The notes below the pieces were generated by a model. That model was not told where the DNA came from. It worked only from the letters and a program-made list of their open reading frames with translations, and made no database searches. A stretch of DNA of 64,000 nucleotides, from assembly GCF_042651065.1 (NCBI RefSeq), contig NZ_JBHSCH010000003.1:62001-126000 (forward strand), in the 5' to 3' direction. This stretch comes from Pseudoroseomonas aestuarii (lineage in GTDB: Bacteria > Pseudomonadota > Alphaproteobacteria > Acetobacterales > Acetobacteraceae). Position 1 is the stretch's first letter; every line of letters starts with the position of its first letter. The translations under genes were made by a program, and so were the position numbers. This document shows, piece by piece, positions 54,272 to 63,508 of this stretch.

Positions 54272-54898
54272 ATGCGACGCACCGCCATCCTGGCCCTGGC
54301 CCTCGCGTGGACCGGCGCCGGCGCCGCCCTGGCGCAGAACGCCCCCGCCCAGCTCTGGCCCACCCGCGACGTGGCGGTGACCTACACGGCCCGCGGCGGG
54401 CGCGAGGCACCGCGCACGGTGCAGGCGGCATGGCTCGCCGCCGAGCGGCGGCTGCGGGTCGAGCCGCCGGAGGCGCCGGGATGGGTGCTGGTCGACCTGC
54501 CGCGCGGCCAGGCGATGATGGTGATGGATTCGATGCGCACCGCCATGCAGCTGCCGGACGAGCAGAAGCTGCCGCTGACCGGTGGGCTTCCGCCGGGCAC
54601 GACGATGACGCCGGCCGGCAGCGCCACCGTGGCCGGCCACCGCTGCGACATCTGGCGCGTCAGCAATCCGGACGGGCAGGGCACCGTCTGCCTGACGCCG
54701 GATGGCGTGCTGCTGCGCGCGCAAGGCAAGCATGAGGGCAAGCAGGGCATGCTGGAGGCCACCGCCGTCTCCTACACCCGGCAGGACCCGGCCCGCTTCC
54801 GCCTGCCGCCCGAGTACCGTAGCGTCACGCTGCCGCCCGGCCTGCTGAAGAACCTGCCGCCGGGCCTGGCGCAGAGCATTCCCGGCCTCTCGCGCTAA
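54272..54898 (+). CDS. Secreted protein of unknown function
   Basis: A 208-residue protein with a signal peptide (residues 1-21, cleavage near AALAQ-NAPAQ). The mature part is mainly beta-strand, with two Cys spaced 16 apart (HRCDIWRVSN, TVCLTPDG) that may form a disulphide, and a Pro/Leu-rich C-terminal tail (LPPGLLKNLPPGLAQ). The overall pattern resembles DUF4412-like periplasmic proteins but I cannot name a family. It is convergent with the HD-GYP gene. Confidence 0.75.
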   Translation: MRRTAILALALAWTGAGAALAQNAPAQLWPTRDVAVTYTARGGREAPRTVQAAWLAAERRLRVEPPEAPGWVLVDLPRGQAMMVMDSMRTAMQLPDEQKLPLTGGLPPGTTMTPAGSATVAGHRCDIWRVSNPDGQGTVCLTPDGVLLRAQGKHEGKQGMLEATAVSYTRQDPARFRLPPEYRSVTLPPGLLKNLPPGLAQSIPGLSR

Positions 54899-54907
54899 GG
54901 CACCGCC

Positions 54908-55624
54908 TCACCAGGGGCAGGGCGGAAGACGCAGGGCGCGCTCCAGCAGGTGCGAAGGCAGCAGCCCGGCCATGGTGCTCCGGCGGCTCAGCCCATGGTC
55001 CAGGCCCAGCTCCGCCTGGAAGGTCTCGCCCAGCCCCTCCACCAGCAGCGCCGCGAAATCGGGGTCGAACTGGGTGCCGGAGCAGGCCTGCACCTCGCGC
55101 AGCGCCTCGGCCACGCTGAGGTGCCGGCGATAGGCCCGCCCGGGCTCGATCATCGCGACGAAGGAATCGGCCACGCAGATGGCGCGCGCCAGCGGTGACA
55201 GGGCCGTGCCCGCGCGCCCACCGGGATAGCCGCCGCCCTGCCAGCGCTCATGGTGGTCCCGCGCCGCCACCTGCACCGCTTCCGGGTAGCGCAGCGCGGC
55301 CAGGGCCTCGGCGCCGGCCAGGGGATGGGCGCGCATCATGTCCGTCTCGCGGGCGCTGAGGCCGCGGGCGGCATCGAGCAGGCTGGTCGGCAGGAAGACC
55401 TTGCCCAAATCATGCAGCAGGCCGGCCGCCACCACCTCGGCCATGTCGCCCAGCCCGTCCGGGCGGTGGCTCCACATGGCCAGCAGCACCGTGGCCACCC
55501 GCACCGAATGATCCGCCGTCGCCGGATGGTGGCGCCGGATGGCCGCCAGCAGGCGCAGGCTCTGGCGGGAGAGGTTGCCGGGCGTGGCGCCCGGCCCGGG
55601 CACGTCACAGGCACTCTGAATCAT
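54908..55624 (-). CDS. HD-GYP domain protein (probable cyclic-di-GMP phosphodiesterase)
   Basis: A 238-residue cytoplasmic protein made almost entirely of an HD-GYP domain. Metal and catalytic residues: His39 (ADHSVRVA), HD at 71-72 (GLLHDLGKVFLP), His100, HHE at 124-126 and GYP at 132-134 (HHERWQGGGYPGG). All HD-GYP motifs are present. It lacks its own receiver domain. It follows the atypical OmpR-type regulator by 36 bases on the same strand and is probably the output of that operon. Confidence 0.88.
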   Translation of the reverse strand: MIQSACDVPGPGATPGNLSRQSLRLLAAIRRHHPATADHSVRVATVLLAMWSHRPDGLGDMAEVVAAGLLHDLGKVFLPTSLLDAARGLSARETDMMRAHPLAGAEALAALRYPEAVQVAARDHHERWQGGGYPGGRAGTALSPLARAICVADSFVAMIEPGRAYRRHLSVAEALREVQACSGTQFDPDFAALLVEGLGETFQAELGLDHGLSRRSTMAGLLPSHLLERALRLPPCPW

Positions 55625-55660
55625 CGCGCATCATCGCCCTGCCGGGTGGATGCAGCGAGG

Positions 55661-56416
55661 CTACCACACCAGCCGGTAGCCGCGCCCGCGCACCGCCAGA
55701 AGCTGGATGGCGCCATTCGAGGACTGTTCCAGCTTCTGCCGCAGCGAGGAGGCGAACTGGTCCACGCCGCGTTGCTGCGGCCGCCGCCGATAGCCCAGCA
55801 CGTGCTCGGCGATCATGTCCCGCTCGGCGGTGAGGGAAGGGTCGCGCAGCATCATCGCCAGCAGCCCGGCCTCGGCGCCGGTGAGGTGGATTTCCGACCC
55901 GCCGGGGGGAACCAGCCTCTGCCGGGCAGGGTCCAGCAGCACGCCCATCGCCATGCGCGGCGGCAGCGGCTCCGACGTTGCCGGCGGCGCCGGCAGGCGG
56001 CGGGAGAGCGCCCGCAGCCGGGCCACCAGCTCCCGCGGGGAGACGGGCAGGGGCAGATGGTCATCGGCGCCCAGCTCCAGGCTGGCCACGCGCTCCGCCT
56101 CGCCGGCCTGCCGGCTCAGCACCACCAGGCCGCGACCACGGCCGGGAATGCGGCGGAGCATCTCGGGGGCCGAGCCCGCGGCCCAGTCGAGATCCAGCAC
56201 CACCACCCGCGCCGGAGCCTGCTCCAGCGCCGCGCAGAAATCATTCAGGTCGTCGATGAGGTTCGGCTGGTAGCCGGACTGCATCAACGCTTCTGAGAGC
56301 GTCGCGGCCGTGCGGGGGCAACCCAGCCCCAGCAGGATGCCTTCGACGCGGGCCTGCTCCGCCAAGCTTCGCGGGCGGCGCAGCGGGGGTTCTAGGGTTG
56401 TGGTTTCGTTTACCAT
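55661..56416 (-). CDS. OmpR-family regulator with degenerate receiver domain
   Basis: A 251-residue protein with a receiver-like domain (residues about 24-135) and an OmpR winged helix (about 150-251: HLTGAEAGLLAMML and VRGRGYRLVW). The phosphoacceptor region is present (VVVLDLDW, Asp75/77). The N-terminal acidic pair is missing (ILLGLGCPRT) and the conserved Lys of the KPF/KPV motif is replaced by Leu (HLPLPVSPREL). It therefore probably does not undergo normal phosphorylation. It lies between the hybrid kinase (33 bases) and HD-GYP gene. Confidence 0.85.
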   Translation of the reverse strand: MVNETTTLEPPLRRPRSLAEQARVEGILLGLGCPRTAATLSEALMQSGYQPNLIDDLNDFCAALEQAPARVVVLDLDWAAGSAPEMLRRIPGRGRGLVVLSRQAGEAERVASLELGADDHLPLPVSPRELVARLRALSRRLPAPPATSEPLPPRMAMGVLLDPARQRLVPPGGSEIHLTGAEAGLLAMMLRDPSLTAERDMIAEHVLGYRRRPQQRGVDQFASSLRQKLEQSSNGAIQLLAVRGRGYRLVW

Positions 56417-56449
56417 TGCTCGCTATGATAGCAGAGCAATTTGCGGAAT

Positions 56450-59299
56450 CTACTGGAATGTGAGTTTTTCTCCTGAAAGTGGATCGGATGCCAGAACTTT
56501 CTGCGTGAGCGCCGATTGCAGCGCCGCCGCCAGCTCATCGCCTGTGCAGGGCTTGAGAAGAAGCGGCGGCTGGCCGGGCGTGGTGCCCGCCTCCACGGCA
56601 TAGGCGGAGATCAGGAGCACCGCGCAGGATGGCTGCCAATGCCGGGCCTTCTCAGCCAGGTGCAGGCCGCTGAGGCCGCCAGGCAGCATGACATCGGTCA
56701 GCAACAGGTCGGGGCGCAGCCCTTCTTCGACCAGCTGCAAGGCGGCCGGGCCGTCCTCCGCCGCATGCACCGCGCAGCCCAGCGCCTGCAACTGCGCTGT
56801 CAGCCGCTGGCGCAGCGATGGCTCGTCCTCAACCAGCAGGATGCAGGGGCTGCCCTCCAGCCGTGGCGGCGGCAGCGTCTCGGAAGGGGCGGGCAGGGGG
56901 AGCGGAGACCAGGGCAGCAGCAATTCGGCCAGGCATCCGCCGCCGGCAGCATCGCTCAACCGGAAGGCACCGCCCTGCCGCCGCGCGAAGGCGGCGATCG
57001 CGGCGAGGCCGAGGCCATGCCCGCCGGGCTTTTCGCTGAAGCCGGCCTCGCCCGCCCTGCCAAGGGCCGCCCCGTGAAACCCGCTGCCGGAATCCTGTAC
57101 CGCAAGCCGCAGGCACGGCCCCGGCGGCAGCGGCGCCGGCGCCGCCTCCAGCCGGTGCAGCGTGAGCCGCAGCGATCCTCCCTGCGGCATCGCCGCGCGC
57201 GCGTTCAGCACCAGGTTCACCACGGCGCTTTCCAGCTGGCCCGCTTCCAGCGGCAGGGGCGGCAGGCTTGGCGGAATCTCGGCCTCCAGCGCCACGGCGG
57301 GGCCGGCCAGACGCCGCAGGAGGCCCAGCAGGCCGCGCAGGAGCGCCGCCGGATCGGCCGGCCGGGCTTCCGTCCGGCCGCTGCGGATCAGCCCCAGCAG
57401 CGCGCCGCTGAGCGCCTGCCCGAGCGCGCCGGACCGGCGCAGCGCCTCCGCCGCCTCCGCCGCCTCGGGTGGCAGGCGGGAGGCCGTCTCCTCCATGGCG
57501 GCCATCAGATGGCCCAGATCGTGCGCCAGGCCGGCGGCCTGGATGATCGCCGCGCCCGGCAGCGCGCCGCCCGCCAGGGCCTCGGGCGCCGCGGCCTGAC
57601 GCTGGCCGGTTTCCCGAAACTGCAGGGCGATGCCATCCCCGGCGGGATAGGAGAGCATGCGGAAGCTGCGGTCGCCGCCCTCACAGGGCAGGGTGATGTC
57701 GAACTCGGCCCGGCCGCCGCGCGCGGCCACGGTGTGCAGCTGCTCCACCAGCGCGGTCTCCAGCAGGATGGGGTAGCGCTGCCAGAGGGTCTGGCGGGGC
57801 AACGCCCCCTCCGCCAGCTTCAGCATCCGGCGGGCGGCGGTGTTGGCATAGGCGAAGCGCCATTCCGAATCGAGCGCGATGAAGCCGTCGCTGATCGACT
57901 CCAGGATGAACTCGACCCGGCCCCGGGCGCTTTCGGCCTCCTGCGCCGCGTGGTGCAGCGTGCCGATCAGGCGCCGGTTGCGGATCGCGATGCCGGCCAG
58001 AACGCCCAGCTGCGACAGCATGGCGATGTCGTCGGCGTCGAAGGCATGGTCGGCATCACCTACCAGAAGTGTGCCGAGCGGCGCGCCATCCGCCCCGCGC
58101 AGCGGCACCGACAGGGCGGCGGGACGCTCCGCCTGCGCCGGCCAGAGGCAGGGCGCGTCACCGGCGAGGCCGGGTTCGAGCGCCAGCCGGCGCAGCGCGG
58201 CCAGGGCGGGCGGCGCGTCGCCGGGCTTCAGGTCGATCACCGGCTCATGGCCTGCCGGCTCGTGCAGGCGGATGGCGGCGAAGCGCGCTGCGGCCGCCTG
58301 CCGCGCCAGCTGCCCGACGCGGTGCAGCAGGGCGGGCATCTCGGCCATGGCGGCGATCTGCGCCGAACCCCGCGCCAGCGCCTCGAGCCGCGCGGTGGCG
58401 GCCTGCCGGGCCGCCAGCCGCCGCGCCATCTCGCGCAGCACCAGCACCGTGCCCGCGCCGATGGCGAGGGTGGCCAGGAGAGCCAGCCCGATCAGCAGCC
58501 AGGTGCGCTGCCACCATGGCGCCATCACCTCCTTCTGGCTCTGGAGGGCGATGAGCATGACCGGCTGGCCCTGCACCGGCACCGCCGCATAGTAGCGTGG
58601 CGTGCCGTCGGCCGCGGCACGGTCCATGCCCGAGGCACGCCGGCGCTCGCGCAGGGCCCGCACCACCTCCTCCGCGCGTGCCGGCTTCTCGCCCGCCGGC
58701 CAGGGCCCGGGCGGATGCACGGCGAGGCGGTGCCCCTCCGCGTCGAACAGCAGCAGGCGGGCACCCTTGGCGAGCGGCAACCGCGCATACTGTCCGGCCA
58801 GCCCCTGCAGGGGCAGCAAGGCCATGCCCACGCGGTGCGCATCCAGCCGGCGCAGCAGCGGCAGGATGCTGCCTTCGCGGCCGCGCAGCGGCGGCGCGAC
58901 ATACAGCGCCGGCTCCCCGGCCGGCAGGCTGGCGAGGGAGGCGGCATAGCCCTGCTGCAGCCCCGCGATGTGCTCCCGGCCCCGGGCGGTCGCCAGCTTC
59001 ACCGCCCCGGCGGCATCGAGCACAAACAGCCCGGTTCCCTCCGGCGCGAGCGCCTCGTGCCGCTGCAGCCGCCCCTCCCCTTCGGCATCCTCGTCGAGTC
59101 CCTCCAGGCCGAGCAGCGCCTGGTCCAGGCCGTTCAGCATCGCCGCGGCCTGGGCGGCGGCGGCCTCCGCCAGCGCATTGACGCCGCGCAGCACGCGATC
59201 CTCCGTCCGGCGCCGGTCCAGCGACAGGTTGAGTCCCAGTGCGGTTGCCAGGAGGCTGGTCATCAGCAGGGCCAGCACCGCCGCGCGGCCTGCCCTCAC
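56450..59299 (-). CDS. Hybrid sensor histidine kinase with GAF, PAS and receiver domains
   Basis: A 949-residue membrane kinase. TM1 is near residues 5-23, a dCache-like periplasmic domain near 35-260, TM2 near 267-289, GAF about 305-445 and PAS about 462-565. The kinase core has an atypical H-box with His593 (LAHDLGHLMAAMEE). The HATPase has VNLVLNARAAMPQGG, DSGSGF and GGHGLGLAAIAAF. A C-terminal receiver has Asp869 (LLLTDVMLPGG) and Lys in LLLKPC. GTG 59299 is the start. It is the first gene of an operon with the degenerate regulator and the HD-GYP protein. Confidence 0.92.
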   Translation of the reverse strand: MRAGRAAVLALLMTSLLATALGLNLSLDRRRTEDRVLRGVNALAEAAAAQAAAMLNGLDQALLGLEGLDEDAEGEGRLQRHEALAPEGTGLFVLDAAGAVKLATARGREHIAGLQQGYAASLASLPAGEPALYVAPPLRGREGSILPLLRRLDAHRVGMALLPLQGLAGQYARLPLAKGARLLLFDAEGHRLAVHPPGPWPAGEKPARAEEVVRALRERRRASGMDRAAADGTPRYYAAVPVQGQPVMLIALQSQKEVMAPWWQRTWLLIGLALLATLAIGAGTVLVLREMARRLAARQAATARLEALARGSAQIAAMAEMPALLHRVGQLARQAAAARFAAIRLHEPAGHEPVIDLKPGDAPPALAALRRLALEPGLAGDAPCLWPAQAERPAALSVPLRGADGAPLGTLLVGDADHAFDADDIAMLSQLGVLAGIAIRNRRLIGTLHHAAQEAESARGRVEFILESISDGFIALDSEWRFAYANTAARRMLKLAEGALPRQTLWQRYPILLETALVEQLHTVAARGGRAEFDITLPCEGGDRSFRMLSYPAGDGIALQFRETGQRQAAAPEALAGGALPGAAIIQAAGLAHDLGHLMAAMEETASRLPPEAAEAAEALRRSGALGQALSGALLGLIRSGRTEARPADPAALLRGLLGLLRRLAGPAVALEAEIPPSLPPLPLEAGQLESAVVNLVLNARAAMPQGGSLRLTLHRLEAAPAPLPPGPCLRLAVQDSGSGFHGAALGRAGEAGFSEKPGGHGLGLAAIAAFARRQGGAFRLSDAAGGGCLAELLLPWSPLPLPAPSETLPPPRLEGSPCILLVEDEPSLRQRLTAQLQALGCAVHAAEDGPAALQLVEEGLRPDLLLTDVMLPGGLSGLHLAEKARHWQPSCAVLLISAYAVEAGTTPGQPPLLLKPCTGDELAAALQSALTQKVLASDPLSGEKLTFQ

Positions 59300-59423
59300 G
59301 CGGCGCGACCGCCTTGGCGGCTAACAGGGTTCAGGCCGGTCGGCGCTTCCGCCATGCTGATCCATGCTGCTCTCAGGGTGCGCCTCCACGCAAAGCCTCA
59401 TGCTCCAGGCTGAGCTGGACGGT

Positions 59424-60518
59424 CTAGAGAAGCATCGTGCGCTCGAAAGCGGCCAGGCGGGCCAGAAGCGTCAGGGCGGCGGCATAGTAGTGCGGCGCGG
59501 CCAGGACCTGGGGCAGATCGGCGACACGGGCCTGCGGGTCGAGGACCAGCCGCATGATGGCCTGCATGCCGCTGTCGGCCGCATAGGGCGCCACGGTGTC
59601 CTGCGCGAAATCGGTCCAGGCCGGCGTGTAACCCGCCGGATGACGGGTGCTCCAGAAGCGGGCGGCAGCGCGGGCGGCCGGCTCGTCCAGCAGCCCTGCC
59701 CAGGCCATGTAGAGCGGGATGCGGACGGCATCGTAGGAGAAGCGGGCGGGCCAGCCGACGGCCGGGCTGGGCGGTTCCTCCGGCTTGCCGGTCAGGCGGA
59801 TCCAGTCCGCCGGCAGGTTCCAGGCGCCGAAGCCGCTCTCCCGCAGCAGCGCCAGCCCATCCTCGCGAAGCGGCCGCCACAGCCCCTCAGGGTGCAGCCG
59901 CGCCATCGCATCCAGGGCAGGGAAGACATAGTAGGAAGGATTGATGACCGTATAGCTGGGATGTTCGAAGCCGAAGGCGGCGGGCAGCAACACGATCCGC
60001 CCGCCCACTCTCCGCACGCAGCGCTCATGCAGGTCCCGGGCGATCGCGGCGGCCCGCTCGGTGAGTTCCGGCCGGTGCCAGCGGCGGCCGGCCCGTTCCA
60101 GCGCCCAGGCGATGAACAGGTCGCCATCCGCTGCGTTGTTGGTGTCTTCCACCGGATTCCGCCGGTCCGGGCGCCAGCTCCAGACATGCAGCGAATCCTG
60201 CGGGCGGCGCAGATTCTGCTGTGTCCAGGCCAGCACGCGGTCGAACACCGGCTGGTCGTCGAATGCCTCCGCCATCAGCAGCGCCCAGCCCTGGCCCTCG
60301 GAGTGGGAGGCGTTGTTGTTGCCGGTGTCAACGATGCGGCCGACGGGCAGCAGATAGAGGGCCTTGAAGCCCTCCCATTCCTGCCGGTCGGGCATGACGG
60401 AGGCGGAGCGGAACTCCGCATACCCCGGGAAGCGAGGCACCACGGCCAACAGGCCGGCGCAGAGCGCCACCCATTTCCGCCGTCCGAAAGCCCCCTGCAT
60501 TGCGTGATGCCCACCCAT
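59424..60518 (-). CDS. Glycoside hydrolase family 8 (endoglucanase, BcsZ-like)
   Basis: A 364-residue secreted GH8 enzyme with an N-terminal signal segment (KWVALCAGLLAVV). The general acid Glu is in ASHSEGQGWALLMA (Glu74), and the catalytic base region is TNNAADGDLFIAWAL (Asp131/133). Later motifs include NPSYYVFPALDAMA and FSYDAVRIPLYMAW. ATG 60500 is an alternative start. GH8 enzymes cut beta-1,4-glucans and are often part of cellulose synthesis operons (bcsZ), but no cellulose synthase gene is nearby. Confidence 0.92.
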   Translation of the reverse strand: MGGHHAMQGAFGRRKWVALCAGLLAVVPRFPGYAEFRSASVMPDRQEWEGFKALYLLPVGRIVDTGNNNASHSEGQGWALLMAEAFDDQPVFDRVLAWTQQNLRRPQDSLHVWSWRPDRRNPVEDTNNAADGDLFIAWALERAGRRWHRPELTERAAAIARDLHERCVRRVGGRIVLLPAAFGFEHPSYTVINPSYYVFPALDAMARLHPEGLWRPLREDGLALLRESGFGAWNLPADWIRLTGKPEEPPSPAVGWPARFSYDAVRIPLYMAWAGLLDEPAARAAARFWSTRHPAGYTPAWTDFAQDTVAPYAADSGMQAIMRLVLDPQARVADLPQVLAAPHYYAAALTLLARLAAFERTMLL

Positions 60519-60847
60519 TCCTGAAGGACCAGTGACTACCTTCAATAGCAAAGCATTTAGCTATGCGCGCAATACGCGCACAAGCCCGATGGTTTGCAGG
60601 GTTCAAGAGAATTTGTCCGGCACTCCCGGGAACAACACGCGCAGCGACATGGCGGCTTCACCGTTTATAAACCACAGGTTGATTTGCCCGGCAGAATTGT
60701 ATGTGCAGCGGCGTTCGCCTCATTCGTCAAGCGCCTGTCATGTGACGGTCACGGCTCCGTCGCATGGCTCGGATACTGCCGCCCTGGTCGAAACATCCCG
60801 GTCCGGCAGCCACGTCAGAAGCCCGGGCCCAGCCAAGGGAAGCCGGA
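60519..60847. other. Divergent promoter region between GH8 and LpxH-like genes
   Basis: The spacer is noticeably richer in A and T than the surrounding genes and contains the upstream regions of both divergent genes. ATGCGCGCAATACGCGCAC near 60563 is a short imperfect inverted repeat. I did not find a confident -35/-10 pair. A forward ORF in this region overlaps the start of the LpxH-like gene out of frame and is unlikely to be real. Confidence 0.5.
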
Positions 60848-61684
60848 ATGCCCAACAGCACCGCGCCTGATCCCCGCCCCGCCCTGCGCCGCTACCGGGC
60901 CCTGTTCATCTCCGACACTCATCTCGGCATGCGGGGCTGCCGCGCGGAGCTGCTGCTCGACTTCCTCAACCAGGTCGAGTGCGACCATCTCTACCTGATC
61001 GGCGACATCATCGATGGCTGGCGCCTCCGCCGCTCCTGGTACTGGGAGCCGGGGCACGACCTGGTCATCCGCCGCGTGCTGGCCATGGCCCGCGCCGGCA
61101 CCCGCGTCACCTACATCCCCGGCAACCATGACGAGGTGTTCCGCGACTGGGCCGGGCCGGAGTTCGAGGTGGCCGGCGTCGCGCTGCTGCGCGAGGCGGT
61201 GCATGAGGCGGCCGATGGCCGGCGCTTCCTGCTGATCCATGGCGACGAGTTCGACAGCGTGGTGCGCTACGCCACGCTGCTCGCCCATCTGGGCGACTGG
61301 GCCTATGACGCGGCGCTGGTGGCCAACCGCTGGTTCAACGCGGCGCGGCGCCGCCTCGGCTACCCGTACTGGTCGCTCAGCCAGTGGCTGAAGCGCCAGG
61401 TGAAGGAGGCGGTAAAGGCGATCGACCGCTTCGAGGTGGCGCTGGCCGAGGAGGCGCGGCGGCGGGGCCTGGACGGCGTGATCTGCGGCCACATCCACCA
61501 CGCCGAGATGCGCATGGTGAACGGCGTGCTCTACATGAACGATGGCGACTGGGTGGAAAGCTGCACCGCGCTGGTGGAGAACGCCGATGGCCGCTTCGAG
61601 CTGATCGACTGGGCCGCCGAGCAGCGCCGGCGCCACGCCGCGCCGCCTGCCCTGCCGGCGCCCGTCGCATTGCCGGCGGCATGA
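60848..61684 (+). CDS. LpxH-like calcineurin-fold phosphatase (UDP-2,3-diacylglucosamine diphosphatase family)
   Basis: A 278-residue metallophosphoesterase. Dinuclear-metal motifs: LFISDTHLG, LIGDIIDGW, IPGNHDEVF, LIHGDEFD and CGHIHHAEM. Its sequence is closer to the LpxH-like family found next to GT4 genes than to classical LpxH. Likely removes a phosphate or UMP moiety from a glycolipid precursor. The glycosyltransferase follows with one base between stop and start, so they act in one pathway. GGGAAGCC precedes ATG 60848. Confidence 0.85.
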   Translation: MPNSTAPDPRPALRRYRALFISDTHLGMRGCRAELLLDFLNQVECDHLYLIGDIIDGWRLRRSWYWEPGHDLVIRRVLAMARAGTRVTYIPGNHDEVFRDWAGPEFEVAGVALLREAVHEAADGRRFLLIHGDEFDSVVRYATLLAHLGDWAYDAALVANRWFNAARRRLGYPYWSLSQWLKRQVKEAVKAIDRFEVALAEEARRRGLDGVICGHIHHAEMRMVNGVLYMNDGDWVESCTALVENADGRFELIDWAAEQRRRHAAPPALPAPVALPAA

Positions 61685-61685
61685 G

Positions 61686-62702
61686 ATGCGCATCCTGATC
61701 GTCTCCGACGCCTGGGCGCCCCAGGTGAACGGCGTGGTGCGCACCCTCGGCATGGTCTCCGCCGCGCTGCGGCGCGGCGGCGACACGGTGGAGGTGCTGG
61801 GGCCGGACCGCTTCCGCGGCCTCGCCGTGCCCGGTGAGCCGGGCCTCCGCCTGGCGCTGGGAGCGGGGCCGCAGCTGGGTGCCCTGGCCGGGGTCTTCGC
61901 GCCGGACGCCGTGCACATCGCCACCGAGGGGCCGCTCGGCTGGAGCATGCGCCGACTCTGCCGGGCCCGCGGCTGGTCCTTCACCACGGCCTTCCACACC
62001 CGCTTCCCAGATTACCTGCGGGCGCGGCTCGGCGTCCCGGCGGCGATCTCCTGGCATGTGCTGCGGCGCTTCCATGCCGCTGCCGCCGGCACCTTCGTCG
62101 CCACCGAGGCGCTGCGGCAGGAGCTGGCGGGGCAGGGCTTCACCCGCCTGCGCCCCTGGTCGCGCGGCGTGGACACCGCCCTGTTCCAGCCTGGCCCGCG
62201 CGACGCCTTTGCCGGCTTGCCGCGGCCCATCTTCCTGTGCGCCGGGCGCGTCGCGCCGGAGAAGGGGGTGGAGGACTTCCTGGCCCTGCCGCTCCCGGGC
62301 AGCAAGGTGGTGGTGGGGGACGGACCGCTGCGCGCCACGCTGGAGCGGCGCTACCCCGAGGCGCGCTTCACCGGCTTCCTGCACCGCGAGGCGCTGGCGG
62401 CCGCCTACGCGGCGGCCGACGTGATGGTGTTCCCCTCCCGGACCGACACCTTCGGGCTGGTGCTGCTGGAGGCGATGGCCTGCGGCACGCCGATCGCCGC
62501 CTACCCGCAGCCCGGGCCGCGCACCGTGCTGGGCAACGCCGAGCCGCCCCTGAACATCGGGGCGATGGACACGGACCTGCGCGCCGCCTGCCTGCGCGCC
62601 CTCTCGGCGGACCGGGCCGCCTGCCGCGCACGGGCGGAGTCCTTCTCCTGGGAGGCCTGCGCGGCACAGTTCCGCGCCCAGCTCGTGCCGCTACGGGCAT
62701 AG
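61686..62702 (+). CDS. GT4-family glycosyltransferase
   Basis: A 338-residue GT-B glycosyltransferase. N-terminal acceptor domain shows ILIVSDAWAPQVNGVVRTL and AFHTRFPDYLRARLG; the donor domain has GRVAPEKGVEDF, GDGPLRATLE and the EX7E motif in PSRTDTFGLVLLEAMACGTPI. The sequence resembles alpha-mannosyl/glucosyl transferases of glycolipid synthesis. It is coupled to the LpxH-like phosphatase and probably glycosylates a lipid acceptor. A hairpin at 62711 follows. Confidence 0.92.
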   Translation: MRILIVSDAWAPQVNGVVRTLGMVSAALRRGGDTVEVLGPDRFRGLAVPGEPGLRLALGAGPQLGALAGVFAPDAVHIATEGPLGWSMRRLCRARGWSFTTAFHTRFPDYLRARLGVPAAISWHVLRRFHAAAAGTFVATEALRQELAGQGFTRLRPWSRGVDTALFQPGPRDAFAGLPRPIFLCAGRVAPEKGVEDFLALPLPGSKVVVGDGPLRATLERRYPEARFTGFLHREALAAAYAAADVMVFPSRTDTFGLVLLEAMACGTPIAAYPQPGPRTVLGNAEPPLNIGAMDTDLRAACLRALSADRAACRARAESFSWEACAAQFRAQLVPLRA

Positions 62703-62710
62703 GCAAAAGG

Positions 62711-62737
62711 GCCGGGGAGGGGCCACACCCCCCCGGC
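62711..62737. terminator. GC hairpin between convergent genes
   Basis: GCCGGGG and CCCCGGC pair across a 13-base loop in the 42-base spacer between the glycosyltransferase and the methyltransferase. There is no U-tract. Confidence 0.5.
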
Positions 62738-62744
62738 ATGCCTC

Positions 62745-63344
62745 TCATTGCGGCGTGTAGCGCCAGACGCTGGCGGGCGGGAAGTTGCGCGGCGTCCAGG
62801 CCTCGCGCCGGGCGCTCAGGCCGAGCTTGCGCCAGGGCAGGGGCGAGGTGATGCAGTAGCTGTAGAGCAGGAAGCCGAGCCCCGGCGCCACCGCCTCCAG
62901 GCTCGCCAGGAAGCGGCGCTGGCGCTCCAGCGGCAGCAGCACCAGCGGGATGCCGCAGATGGCGGTGCCGATCCGCCCCCGCGCCTCGGGCGGCAGGCAG
63001 CCGGGCAGGTTGAAGGCGTCGCCCTGCACCACGCGCACGCCAGGCAGCACCCGGCGCAGATGCGCCGCCATCTCCGGCACGATCTCGACGACGATCAGCC
63101 GCTCCGGCGGCACGCCCCGCTCCAGCAGGGCGCGCGACAGCACTCCGGTGCCCGCCCCCAACTCCAGCACGTACTCCCCGGGCCCCTGGCTCGTCAGCGC
63201 CGCGATGCGGCGGCAGAGGGTGGGGGAGGAGGGCACCACGGACCCCATCTGCAGGGGATTGGCCAGCCAGCGCCGCAGAAACAGACCGGCATGGGCGACC
63301 TTCCCGGGCGGAACCTCGGCATGCGGGGGCAGTGCGTCGGGCAT
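62745..63344 (-). CDS. PmtA-like phospholipid N-methyltransferase
   Basis: A 199-residue class I SAM-dependent methyltransferase. The N-terminal FLRRWLANPLQMGSVVPSSP is the signature of PmtA-type phosphatidylethanolamine methyltransferases. SAM binding is in YVLELGAGTGVLSRALL and VVEIVPEMAAHL; the later GIPLVLLPLERQRRFL is also typical. ATG 63344 has GAGG seven bases upstream; ATG 63371 is an alternative. Probable role: methylation of phosphatidylethanolamine toward phosphatidylcholine. Membrane-associated. Confidence 0.85.
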   Translation of the reverse strand: MPDALPPHAEVPPGKVAHAGLFLRRWLANPLQMGSVVPSSPTLCRRIAALTSQGPGEYVLELGAGTGVLSRALLERGVPPERLIVVEIVPEMAAHLRRVLPGVRVVQGDAFNLPGCLPPEARGRIGTAICGIPLVLLPLERQRRFLASLEAVAPGLGFLLYSYCITSPLPWRKLGLSARREAWTPRNFPPASVWRYTPQ

Positions 63345-63508
63345 GCGGAACCTCAGCTTGATGATCCGCATTCGTTAACCCGCGGCCTGCGACAGATGCG
63401 TGGCGGCGGCATGACGTTCCGGCGAAGCAGGGCGGCCGCCACGGCTGCCCGCGGTGGTCCTCCGCCCCGTCACATCGCGCCGCGCCCTCTCAGGCCGGTA
63501 GCGGCCAC

